A stretch of DNA of 64,000 nucleotides from Pseudarthrobacter siccitolerans (GTDB lineage Bacteria > Actinomycetota > Actinomycetes > Actinomycetales > Micrococcaceae). The number at the start of each line of letters is the position of its first letter. The stretch's first letter is position 1. Positions 54,677 to 62,803 of the stretch are shown piece by piece. The stretch covers positions 124,001-188,000 of the forward strand of contig NZ_CAQI01000042.1 of assembly GCF_001046895.1 (NCBI RefSeq), in the 5' to 3' direction. The notes beneath the pieces were generated by a model that worked only from the letters and a program-made list of their open reading frames with translations, was not told the origin of the DNA and made no database searches. The position numbers and the translations under genes were made by a program.

Positions 54677-55940
54677 CTCGTGATTTATCGGTCTTGTAGG
54701 GGGCTGGCCTGACAATGGCTCGGATGGTTTTTTGTGGGTGGCCGGGGGCTCCCCAGATGACGCTGACTTCGGTACCTGGTTCGGCATACTCGACGTCGAT
54801 GGTGGCCAGGGAGAGCATTTTGCGGAAGTAGTAGCTGTATCCCCGCGAGGTGGCCACTCCTGCAAGGATTCCGTCGACTTCGACGCGGTCCGCCCACATG
54901 AAACCGCGTTGGTCCCGAGGCATGTCCATGAAGTCGTAGTGCTCCCCGTCCCGGAACAAGGAAGCCTGAACCTCGGCGACGTCGTCTCCGTCCCATTCGA
55001 GGGTTCTGATGACCCGGCGAGGATTCTCCTTCTCTTCAGCGAGGGCTTCACGGCCGAGGAAGTCGTGATCAGTGTTCACTGTTCGGCCCCACCCCAATTC
55101 GATGGGGCTGCGGTAGTACTCGCTGATGTCCTTTCCCTCGTAACTGCCGGCGATATATGCAGGTTGCGCGAAGGCGGGCATTGAGGATTGGAAGTACTTC
55201 AGGTACTCGGCCATGTCCTCATCGAAGATCGCCGGGATGTAGTCAGTGGCAATGGTTGGAAAACACGCCTCGAGATGGTTGATCGCGGCCACCCTGCCAC
55301 CCAACTTGCGGATGCCAAATGCCTTGCCGGCTTCGAGTACGGCGTCGTAGACGGCCTGACCGGCTTCTTTGGGGCCCTGAAGTTCGAACCCGACTTCACC
55401 GGCCATGCCCTGGCGAAGGGCATGTATTTCGTGCCCGGCTACTGTGATCGGGACGACATGCATGTATTTGGCGTTCAGTAGTTCGTCTGAGTCCGTGAGG
55501 GCTTTGAGGACCTTTACTGCGGCCGGACCCGAGACCTGGAAGATGAACCAGTCTTCTTTCGACACTTGAGCGTTGTAGTTGCCGTGCTCAAGATTGAAAG
55601 CAGCCCAGAAGCCGCCGCGCCCGTGGACAACAAAGTCCTCCTCACCGAAGCGTGTGAGCACACCTTCGTGAATGACTTTGCCGCTCCGGTTGGTGTGAAT
55701 TGCGTGCTTAGACTGCCCGATATCGAACTTCTTGTAGCTGTTCACCGTGGTTTCCTCGAACAGGCGCAGCGCGTCCGGACCGGTGAAACGGTGCTGCCAC
55801 AAGAAGGACCAGTCGCCGATGTAGCAGCTCTCCTTCCAGGAAAGGCTCTCGTCAAGCCAGTCCGTGTACTCCGGCTGGCCGAAGCGGCTCCACGCGTATC
55901 CTTCCGGAGCCTTGCGCATGCTGTCGACGGTGTACGTCAT
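54654..55940 (-). CDS. ligM: THF-dependent aromatic O-demethylase (LigM/DesA type)
   Basis: This 428-residue GcvT-fold protein matches Sphingobium LigM/DesA along its length: LRQGMAGEVGFELQGP for folate binding, PIELGWGRTVNTDHDFLGRE in the C-terminal part, EWDGDDVAEVQASLF and GYSYYFRKMLSLATIDVEY. LigM moves the methyl of vanillate or 3-O-methylgallate to THF; DesA does so for syringate. First gene of the 11-gene operon, followed by purU and folD. The ATG at 55940 has AGGTGG five bases upstream; a longer frame to 56006 is not used. DesA-type versus LigM-type specificity cannot be read from the sequence. Confidence 0.88.
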   Translation of the reverse strand: MTYTVDSMRKAPEGYAWSRFGQPEYTDWLDESLSWKESCYIGDWSFLWQHRFTGPDALRLFEETTVNSYKKFDIGQSKHAIHTNRSGKVIHEGVLTRFGEEDFVVHGRGGFWAAFNLEHGNYNAQVSKEDWFIFQVSGPAAVKVLKALTDSDELLNAKYMHVVPITVAGHEIHALRQGMAGEVGFELQGPKEAGQAVYDAVLEAGKAFGIRKLGGRVAAINHLEACFPTIATDYIPAIFDEDMAEYLKYFQSSMPAFAQPAYIAGSYEGKDISEYYRSPIELGWGRTVNTDHDFLGREALAEEKENPRRVIRTLEWDGDDVAEVQASLFRDGEHYDFMDMPRDQRGFMWADRVEVDGILAGVATSRGYSYYFRKMLSLATIDVEYAEPGTEVSVIWGAPGHPQKTIRAIVRPAPYKTDKSRGDLLATV

Positions 55941-56113
55941 TGTTTCCACCTTTTCTTGCGTATTTGCTGAGGAGCGTTCCGCGGATTTCTTCACGCTTCC
56001 GCTCACTTGGTTGATGCTTTTGTGCTCTGCATCACCACCTAATTCACGATAAAGCCGAACGTATTATTTATCAAATAGAATGTATGAATGTCAGAATAGA
56101 TACTGTCTATGAG
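55925..56113. repeat. Diverged duplicate, copy A: ligM promoter, leader and start
   Basis: This stretch recurs, roughly three-quarters identical, at 59262-59456 in the same orientation. Shared blocks are GACGGTGTACGTCATTGTTT (the ligM start on the minus strand), TGTGCTCTGCATCACCACCT, TTATCAAATAGAAT, and ATAGA-N5-TCTATGAGG. It contains the ligM ribosome site, a leader of over 100 bases and A/T-rich promoter sequence with the inverted repeat TATTT-ATC-AAATA at 56065-56077. Confidence 0.85.
56096..56110. promoter_or_regulatory. Inverted repeat ATAGA-N5-TCTAT, operator candidate A
   Basis: A perfect five-base inverted repeat with five-base spacer lies about 156 bases upstream of ligM and recurs at 59438-59452. 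The 15-base length and T-N11-A symmetry fit a LysR-type regulator. The LysR gene beside copy B is the obvious candidate. Confidence 0.6.
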
Positions 56114-56734
56114 GCTTTGTAGGCGTCTCGGATGAAGGACCTGGTGGCAGTGAAAGGCGTTACGAGAATGCTCGGTTTGGCGGGCGATCGGTCCTCATAG
56201 CTATTTGATGGGCCGTTTGGCATAGCGAATGCGTCCCGAAATCCGGTTGCCGCTATGCCGTACGCGTTGGTCGCCTCTAATGCGTGCTGATCAGGGTTTC
56301 GGGGGCAGGACGGTGAGGTGGATAGCGGCGCTGCCTGCACATGGGCGGAAGTCATGCGCGTGGACCCACGGGTCGGTAAGGTCGGGTTGGTCGCCCGTCA
56401 GTAGTGTTCCTCCGGGCCAGAGGTCAGCAGGGGCAGCATTCAGACCAGACCCGTGGTGCAGGAGGGGCTGATTGGCAAGCGGAAATAGAGCCAGGGCCGC
56501 GCAGGTGGCTTCCGCGCCTTGAGTGGGTGGAGCTGGGTCCGCTGCCGTTTGGTGTTGGCCATGACGGGGTGGGCGGCGAATATAACACGCAACCCCTGGA
56601 CGGCAGTAGCGATCCAGGGGCGCGTGCGATCACCGGGCTGCTGGCGGAGCACAGCTTCGGTGAGTGTCGGGTGAAGCAGCAGTTTCAGTGGTGGTGTCTG
56701 TTGGTCAGGGGCGACACCACCACTGCGGGATCTG
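56114..56734. other. Gene-poor spacer between the two catabolic operons
   Basis: About 620 bases show no gene with a ribosome site. A plus-strand frame at 56404-56769 has some protein-like parts but no recognisable family, and it runs into the end of the aldehyde dehydrogenase gene. It may hold decayed sequence left from the duplication. Confidence 0.45.
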
Positions 56735-58198
56735 TCAGGCGCGGAATGTCACTGTGTGGGGTTCCGTGAAGTCAAGGATCCCGTCGGTTCCCATCTCTCG
56801 GCCGATTCCGCTCTGCCGGAAGCCGCCAAATGGAGCGCGGTCATCGCATGCACCGGCGTTTGCCTGGTTCACCCACGTCGTGCCGGTCCTCATTCGCCGT
56901 GCTATGTCACCGCCAAGTTCCTCATTGGAGGTCCACACCGATGAACACAAACCGGACCATTCATTGTTCAACTGCCCGATCAATTCATCGAGGTCATCAA
57001 AGGGCATAATCGGAACCGTCGGGCCGAACTGTTCCAGAGTGACGATATCAAGGTGGGCTGGAGGATCGAGAACCAGCGAGGGCAGAAGATAGTGGCCAGC
57101 GCCAGCAAGGGCCTGTTCCGTCATCCGACCGAACTCACGGACCTCAGTTCCAGTGCGGCGAGCCTGATCAAGGAGTTGAATGACGTGGTCACGCTGTGCA
57201 GCGCTGTTCAAGGGGCCCATGTTTACGGCAGGATCAAAGCCGTTGCCCACTATATAGTTTTCGAGAATACGGCCCATTCCATCGGCAAGTTCTGCGAAGC
57301 GGCTACGAGCAACGTAGATGCGTTTGACGCTCATGCACACTTGCCCGGACGTGAGAAAACACGCTGCGACAAGCTCTGAGAGCATAGAGTCGCTGAGCTC
57401 CGCGTCATCAAGAATGATGGCAGGGTCGTTGCCGCCGAGTTCCAGCGTGACCTTGGTCAGCGATTGTGCTGCCAGTGTCATGATGCGAGTGCCCGCCGCG
57501 GTGCTGCCAGTGAAGACAACGTGTTGGACTCTGGAGTCGGTGATTAGTGGTTCGACGTCAGAATTTGCGCCGCTGATCACGTTGATCACCCCTTTGGGTA
57601 GCCGTGAACCAAGAATCTCCAGAGCGCGCATAACCGCAAGCGGCGTAGTGGGCGGCGCTTTGACCACGACGGTGTTTCCGGCCACGAGCGCATATGGAAG
57701 ACTCGCCGCCAGGATTGCCAACGGCCAGTTGAACGGGACAATGATGCTAACGACGCCTACCGGAAGCCGGTGAACTTCCGTCCGGAAAGGCGGGCCGGCA
57801 AGCCGTACCGGTTCAGCGACCGTCGCCGCTAGCTCACATGCCGCGCGGAAACGAAGTTCGAACACGGTGACATCTATGGACGCCTCTTGCAAGGTCTTGC
57901 CGTTTTCGCGCACCAGGAGTTCCGACAGTTGATTCTCGTAGCCCTCGATCCCGCTTAATGCGTCCAGGATGAGCGAGACCCTGTCGAGTATCGGGGTTGC
58001 GGCCCATCCAGGGAATGCAGCGTCGGCTGCGGCAACGGCGGCGCGGGATTCGTGCAACGACGCGTCTGCGGAGTAGCCGACAGCCGTGCTCGGATCGGAA
58101 GGGTCATGAACAGGTGACCAGTTGCCGGTTTCGATAGTGGTTCCGTCGATGAACAGCCCAGCCCGGGTCTGGGTGGCACGGGAAATATTCGTGGTCAT
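56735..58198 (-). CDS. NAD(P)-dependent aldehyde dehydrogenase
   Basis: This 487-residue enzyme has the ALDH catalytic set: Asn in IVPFNWPLAI, Glu in VTLELGGNDPAII and Cys in FLTSGQVCMSVKRIY, with FTGSTAAG for NAD(P). It has the length and style of vanillin- or benzaldehyde-type dehydrogenases. It is coded 76 bases after the DUF2236 oxygenase gene in an operon driven by the duplicated ligM promoter. A likely job is oxidising syringaldehyde or vanillin to the acid used by LigM. The ATG at 58198 lacks a strong ribosome site. Confidence 0.88.
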   Translation of the reverse strand: MTTNISRATQTRAGLFIDGTTIETGNWSPVHDPSDPSTAVGYSADASLHESRAAVAAADAAFPGWAATPILDRVSLILDALSGIEGYENQLSELLVRENGKTLQEASIDVTVFELRFRAACELAATVAEPVRLAGPPFRTEVHRLPVGVVSIIVPFNWPLAILAASLPYALVAGNTVVVKAPPTTPLAVMRALEILGSRLPKGVINVISGANSDVEPLITDSRVQHVVFTGSTAAGTRIMTLAAQSLTKVTLELGGNDPAIILDDAELSDSMLSELVAACFLTSGQVCMSVKRIYVARSRFAELADGMGRILENYIVGNGFDPAVNMGPLNSAAQRDHVIQLLDQARRTGTEVREFGRMTEQALAGAGHYLLPSLVLDPPAHLDIVTLEQFGPTVPIMPFDDLDELIGQLNNEWSGLCSSVWTSNEELGGDIARRMRTGTTWVNQANAGACDDRAPFGGFRQSGIGREMGTDGILDFTEPHTVTFRA

Positions 58199-58274
58199 TT
58201 TTGACACATACTTTCGTTCATGCCGATAGACGGCGAGTGATGGAGAGAGTTGTGATTCATGTGGATTTGTCGAC

Positions 58275-59180
58275 CTAGGCTGCACTCTTGAACTTGCGCT
58301 CGGTCCGCGTCAGCTGGCCCAGCTTTGCAGCCGCTTCGCGGTGCCGCTCCGGCGTTGAGATGGTTGGGTCCGGTAGGACTTTCTCTTTCGCAAAGAAGGC
58401 TGCCAGGATGATCAGCTCGAATATTTTGGTGACAAACCTGCTGGTATACGGGATCCGGTGGACCCTGTGGCTTGGCTCGTCGAGCAACGACTTGATGAGG
58501 TTCCTGCCGACCCAGTGGAATCCCTTGGGAAACCAGTTCTCGCCAAATTTGTCGATCAAGAGCATCGCTGCTTTATGTCCGACGTCTGTCTGTGGCCAGT
58601 CCCGGGCCTCGAAGTCCGCCATGTAGGTGAGCATTCCTTCGAAGTTTTCCGGGAACTGGTCCGAAACCGGACCGACTTCGCTGAGGAACATCTTGGAGAC
58701 CTCATACCAGTACTTGTGTGTGGCGATCCGCTGGTTCTCGGTAAAACCGGGCATTCCCACGCGCAGTCGGAGTCTGTGCATGTCCGCCCCGAGGACACAG
58801 ATGGTGTAGATGAAATCATCGACATTGGAAAAGAGCCCGGGGTTCTTCTTCCAAATCGCCTCATGAATCTTGTTGACGATATCAACGGATTTTTGCATTT
58901 CGGGACTGGATGGCCCGCGCTCGAACCAGGTCCACAGGTGATCGGTTGTATCTTCCTCGCGCTTGTCAGTTCGCGCGAAGATCTTGTTGGTTGCTTCCAG
59001 TGACTTCGGTCCGGTGGGAGGCAGGGTGAAATGGGGAAACCCGGTTGTGTAAAGGAAGCTCATCATGAAGTCGTTGACCCAATAGCACGTCGATAGCTTC
59101 CAAATAGTTTCGTAGTCGACGTTAGGGTCCAACCGCTCGATTTCCGCAGAAATCCATTTGTAGCCACGCTGCTTAGTCAT
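58275..59180 (-). CDS. MpaB/rubber-oxygenase-type (DUF2236) protein
   Basis: This 301-residue protein has patterns of the DUF2236 (ER-bound oxygenase MpaB / latex-clearing) family: a Trp/Asn-containing first helix (YWVNDFMMSFLYTTGFPHFT), then TDKREEDTTDHLW, and DDFIYTICVLGADMHRLRLR with the conserved helix before FTENQRIATHKYWYEV. Relatives use heme b to cleave C=C bonds oxidatively. Which His is the heme ligand is not certain here. The ATG at 59180 follows GGGAG and overlaps the stop of a 35-codon leader frame. A role in side-chain cleavage giving an aldehyde for the next gene is inferred. Confidence 0.65.
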   Translation of the reverse strand: MTKQRGYKWISAEIERLDPNVDYETIWKLSTCYWVNDFMMSFLYTTGFPHFTLPPTGPKSLEATNKIFARTDKREEDTTDHLWTWFERGPSSPEMQKSVDIVNKIHEAIWKKNPGLFSNVDDFIYTICVLGADMHRLRLRVGMPGFTENQRIATHKYWYEVSKMFLSEVGPVSDQFPENFEGMLTYMADFEARDWPQTDVGHKAAMLLIDKFGENWFPKGFHWVGRNLIKSLLDEPSHRVHRIPYTSRFVTKIFELIILAAFFAKEKVLPDPTISTPERHREAAAKLGQLTRTERKFKSAA

Positions 59181-59280
59181 TTGTACTCTCCCAGAAAGTT
59201 AAGTATCGGCGCGAGGAGCCGTCATTGGTCTGACGGCGCTGAGCGACTTGCCCTCGCATGCCGGCGACGGTGTACGTCAT
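59173..59280 (-). CDS. 35-residue leader frame derived from the ligM start
   Basis: The frame begins MTYTVAGMRG, compared with MTYTVDSMRK of LigM, with the same AAGGTGG ribosome site. It then diverges and ends in TAA overlapping the ATG of the DUF2236 gene (ATGACTAA). It is a truncated ligM start that now works as a coupled leader for the oxygenase gene, or it may simply be a relict. Confidence 0.5.
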   Translation of the reverse strand: MTYTVAGMRGQVAQRRQTNDGSSRRYLTFWESTND

Positions 59281-59456
59281 TGTTTTCCACCTTTTTTGCG
59301 TAATTGCCGAGCGAGCGTACTTCGGGTTTTCTCACGTTTTCCGCAGGCCGGGCCGGATGCTATGTGCTCTGCATCACCACCTGATTCACGGTAGGCCTCA
59401 GACCTTTGTTTATCAAATAGAATTTGCGTATATAAAAATAGATGTTGTCTATGAGG
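59262..59456. repeat. Diverged duplicate, copy B: second ligM-type promoter and start
   Basis: This is the counterpart of 55925-56113. It keeps the start region, the CTCTGCATCACCACCT block, TTATCAAATAGAAT and ATAGA-N5-TCTATGAGG, with scattered substitutions and short indels. It now precedes the DUF2236-aldehyde dehydrogenase operon on one side and the LysR gene on the other. Confidence 0.85.
59438..59452. promoter_or_regulatory. Inverted repeat ATAGA-N5-TCTAT, operator candidate B
   Basis: The arms are identical to those at 56096-56110 although the five spacer bases differ (TGTTG here, TACTG there), which points to selection on the arms. It lies 29 bases before the LysR start and about 158 bases before the leader ATG on the other strand, so one bound regulator could control itself and the operon. 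Confidence 0.6.
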
Positions 59457-59481
59457 GTGGTTCTTCCACTACTCTGTGGGT

Positions 59482-60468
59482 ATGGACGAACCTGGCGCGA
59501 AGTACGATCTGAACCTCCTGCGCGTATTTGCATTGGTGTTTGAGACGCGAAGCGTGACTGATGCCGCTGAAATCCTGACCATCAGTCAGCCTTCGGTCAG
59601 TTATGCACTTTCCAAGTTGCGAAAGGTGTTCACAGACCCGCTTTTCCTCCGCGGCCCCAATGGTTTAGAGCCAACACCAATGGCTCTCGGTCTCTATCCA
59701 GAATTGAGCCAATCGCTTCGTGCTTTGGACTCTGCAGTGCGGGGTGCAGCTACCTTTGACCCAGCAGTCAGCACGCACCGGTTCAGGCTGATGATGACCG
59801 ACCTGGGCCTGATGGCGCTGTTTCCTTACATCATTCGCGCTGTTCTGGCAGCCGCGCCCAACGTAGGAATCGACGTCATTCCACTGGACACAGCGCAGCT
59901 TCATGACCGGTTGGTGCGGAATGAGGTCGATGCCGCGATCGGCATTCCCGCAATCCATGAGGACGATTTGCTCATTGAGCCACTGATGGATATGCCCTAT
60001 GTAGGCATATGTGCCCTTGAGCACCCTCGCTTGTCCGCCAGCCCTTCCCTCCAAGACCTTGGTGCGGAGAAGCACATTGTGGCCTCCAAAGCGCTGGGCC
60101 ACGAGCACGTCCTCCAGCGCCTGCGTGAGGTAGGCATCGGCGACTCGGTCACAATCACCCTTCCCAGCTTCGCGGTAGTATCGCAGGTCCTCGCCGTCAC
60201 CGACCATGTGAGTGTGGTGCCCAAGGCTTTGGCTGATATAGCCGAATCTCAAGGGAACATTCGCCAGTTCACGCTTCCCTTTAGTATCAAGCCTGGGCGT
60301 GTCACGCTCTACACCTGCCGACGCACCGTGCCGTCCCGGCCTGTCGAATGGCTCCGTTCCACTATCGCCGCCGGACTGGCCGTGTATCCGTACCCGAACT
60401 ACGTCAATGGGGGAGTGCCGGAGGTATCTGTGTATGGTCCTGACGACCAAGAAGAAAATAGCCCGTAA
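59482..60468 (+). CDS. LysR-family transcriptional regulator
   Basis: This 328-residue regulator has an N-terminal winged helix (NLLRVFALVFETRSVTDAAE, then SQPSVSYALSKLRKVFTDPL) and a two-part inducer domain, close to the NahR/NodD branch. It lies divergent from the oxygenase-dehydrogenase operon with the ATAGA-N5-TCTAT site between them. It probably senses an aromatic effector and activates both operons. The ATG at 59482 is used; an in-frame GTG six bases earlier is possible. A Shine-Dalgarno is not obvious. Confidence 0.9.
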   Translation: MDEPGAKYDLNLLRVFALVFETRSVTDAAEILTISQPSVSYALSKLRKVFTDPLFLRGPNGLEPTPMALGLYPELSQSLRALDSAVRGAATFDPAVSTHRFRLMMTDLGLMALFPYIIRAVLAAAPNVGIDVIPLDTAQLHDRLVRNEVDAAIGIPAIHEDDLLIEPLMDMPYVGICALEHPRLSASPSLQDLGAEKHIVASKALGHEHVLQRLREVGIGDSVTITLPSFAVVSQVLAVTDHVSVVPKALADIAESQGNIRQFTLPFSIKPGRVTLYTCRRTVPSRPVEWLRSTIAAGLAVYPYPNYVNGGVPEVSVYGPDDQEENSP

Positions 60469-60509
60469 CCCACTACAGACTTACCGCGCGAAGAACGGTG
60501 CACCAGTAA

Positions 60510-60677
60510 CTAATACCTCGCGGAAAGAGTTTGGGTTCTGGCGGTTTGACCACCAGGGTCGCAGTAGAAGAACTGAGGCTGCTGTACCGGCTCGTATGGG
60601 ACGATCACCCATTCCCCACTGTAGAACTCCACATACGAGTCTTTCGGGCAACGAACAAAGGCTTCTTCTCGTGTCAT
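60510..60677 (-). CDS. Uncharacterised 55-residue protein
   Basis: A complete minus-strand frame reads MTREEAFVRCPKDSYVEFYS, then GEWVIVPYEPVQQPQFFYCD, and ends LSARY. It has a protein-like Tyr/Phe/Gln-rich composition, two cysteines, and GGGAG nine bases before its ATG. No family is known to me. It is the only credible gene in the 490-base gap after the LysR gene. Confidence 0.4.
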   Translation of the reverse strand: MTREEAFVRCPKDSYVEFYSGEWVIVPYEPVQQPQFFYCDPGGQTARTQTLSARY

Positions 60678-60958
60678 CGCCTACACTCCCTTTCCTGCTT
60701 TCGTAACGGTTACGGTTCTTCCCAGGACTTCAGAATGTCGCGCAGTGCTGCGTTCGGGACGGGGGAAACTACGCGATTGACTACCCGATCTTGTTTCCAC
60801 TGGGTGCGCCGTGCTCCGATCCTGGGAACCGAACCATGCGGAGCAGCACCGCAGAGCCCCCAGTGCGTCAGAGGCGCAACTTCTCAGTCTGAGCTGGATC
60901 GAAGCGGTGGCGTGCGCGACTGTGCGCGCACGGACAGCCTTTGTGCTTTAGTAGGCAT

Positions 60959-62803
60959 ATGGCGGAATCAATCGAGGATTACGCACTGCTGTCGGACCTT
61001 ACGACGGGGCCCCTTGTGTCCAAGCGAGGAAGCGTCGATTGGCTCTGTTTCCCGCGCTTCGACTCTCCTTCGACTTTCGCGGCCTTACTTGGAACAGAGG
61101 AGCACGGCCGCTGGGTTATCGCCCCTCAGCACATGTCAGCGCAGGTGATCGACCGACACTACGTGGAATCGACTTTTGTCCTGGAGACCATCTGGGAAAC
61201 CGCCGAAGGTCGGGTCAAAGTGGTCGACCTCATGCCTGTAGGCCTTCCGGGTTCATCCATATTGCGACGAGTCATCGGGCTTGAAGGTGAAGTTTTGATG
61301 CGCCAGGAACTGTCGATTCGTCCCCAGTACGGTGCACTGAAGCCATGGACAAGTCGTGTTCGTTCCGGTTCGAAAGACAGTTTGGTTGCCATGGCCGGCC
61401 CGGATGCCTGGGCTCTCCACTGCGAAACGCTGCCGGACCCGCACGCTCAGGGCCATGGCAGTTCGTTCGCCGTTGCCTCCGGCCAGCATCTGGACTTCGA
61501 GCTGGATTGGTTTCCCTCATATCGGCCGCTCCCAGACCCGGTTGATTTTGATGTCGCACTCAGCGGGGCGCTGAGGTTTTGGAAAACCTGGGGAGGAAAT
61601 TGCCGTCAGGATGGGCCCTATAGCCCCATGGTGAAACGGTCCCTCCTCGTCTTGCGGGCCTTGTCCCACTTTGAAACGGGTGGCATCGTTGCAGCTCCAA
61701 CGACTTCACTGCCCGAGGAGTTCGGGGGAACGCGAAACTGGGACTACCGATTTTGCTGGCTGCGGGACGCGGCGCTCACTCTCGAGTCCATGCTCACGCA
61801 CGGCTATGAGGCGGAGGCTCTCAAGTGGCGGAACTGGCTATTGCGGGCCCTCGCCGGAGACCCCGAGGATATACAGATTATGTATGGGGTGGCGGGCGAG
61901 CGTGACCTGCCAGAAAAAGTCTTGGACCACCTCCCTGGGTACAACGGCGCTGTACCAGTCCGCATAGGTAACGCAGCGGCCTCGCAGTACCAAGCCGATG
62001 TGGTCGGCGAAGTAATGGTGGCGTTGGAACGGCTACGACTCGCCGGCGGTAAAGAAGATTCGTTTTCCTGGCCGCTTCAGCGTGCGCTCCTGTCCTTTGT
62101 TGAGAAGCACCTCGATGACGAGGACTTCGGATTGTGGGAGATGCGGGGCCCCACCAGGTATTTCACCCATTCCCGGGTCATGATGTGGGCTGCGTTTGAC
62201 TGCGGTGTCCGGGCCGTTCGAGAACACGGGCTCACCGGACCGGTCGACCGTTGGGAACAGCTCCGGGACCGTATGCGCACAGAGATAATGGAACGAGGCT
62301 TTAGTCAGGAACTCAACTCATTTACGCAGAGCTACGGGGGTGTCCAGACCGATGCATCCCTCCTGGTCCTTCCGCAGGTGGGGTTTTTGGCTTACGACGA
62401 TGAACACATGCTTGGAACCGTCTCGCGGATTGAAAGGGAGTTGCTGGCCAGCGGGGGTTTGTTGATGCGATACCGGACCGACAGCGGCGTTGACGGCCTT
62501 GAACCTGGCGAGCACCCTTTCCTGGCTTGTTCGTTCTGGCTGGTGGAGCAATATGCACGCAGCGGCCGCCGGGACGAAGCACATAAGCTCATGGATCGGC
62601 TCGTCGGGCTGGCCAACGAACTGGGTCTTCTCAGTGAAGAGTTTGATGTTCAACAGCATCGGATGGCGGGGAATTTCCCGCAGGCATTTTCGCACCTGGC
62701 CTTGGTCAGAGCTGCCGATGCTATGCATGGCGTGGATAGGCTGAGCCTGGCAGTTCCGGAAAGTGCTCAGGCCTCATCGAAGGGAAACCTGTCCGCACCA
62801 TGA
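60959..62803 (+). CDS. Glycoside hydrolase family 15 (glucoamylase/trehalase-like)
   Basis: This 614-residue enzyme has the GH15 layout of actinobacterial proteins. The N-terminal beta domain begins SIEDYALLSDLTTGPLVSKR and DWLCFPRFDSPS. The (alpha/alpha)6 domain contains FGGTRNWDYRFCWLRDAALT (first catalytic region) and ADVVGEVM. Mycobacterial homologues are trehalases that need phosphate and Mg; others act on maltodextrins. TAGTAGGCAT just before the ATG at 60959 suggests a leaderless mRNA. It overlaps the next gene by four bases. Confidence 0.9.
   Translation: MAESIEDYALLSDLTTGPLVSKRGSVDWLCFPRFDSPSTFAALLGTEEHGRWVIAPQHMSAQVIDRHYVESTFVLETIWETAEGRVKVVDLMPVGLPGSSILRRVIGLEGEVLMRQELSIRPQYGALKPWTSRVRSGSKDSLVAMAGPDAWALHCETLPDPHAQGHGSSFAVASGQHLDFELDWFPSYRPLPDPVDFDVALSGALRFWKTWGGNCRQDGPYSPMVKRSLLVLRALSHFETGGIVAAPTTSLPEEFGGTRNWDYRFCWLRDAALTLESMLTHGYEAEALKWRNWLLRALAGDPEDIQIMYGVAGERDLPEKVLDHLPGYNGAVPVRIGNAAASQYQADVVGEVMVALERLRLAGGKEDSFSWPLQRALLSFVEKHLDDEDFGLWEMRGPTRYFTHSRVMMWAAFDCGVRAVREHGLTGPVDRWEQLRDRMRTEIMERGFSQELNSFTQSYGGVQTDASLLVLPQVGFLAYDDEHMLGTVSRIERELLASGGLLMRYRTDSGVDGLEPGEHPFLACSFWLVEQYARSGRRDEAHKLMDRLVGLANELGLLSEEFDVQQHRMAGNFPQAFSHLALVRAADAMHGVDRLSLAVPESAQASSKGNLSAP

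Noticed and set aside
56404..56769. Plus-strand frame in the spacer between the catabolic operons
   Set aside because: No ribosome site, no family, and it runs antisense into the aldehyde dehydrogenase gene; treated as decayed spacer.
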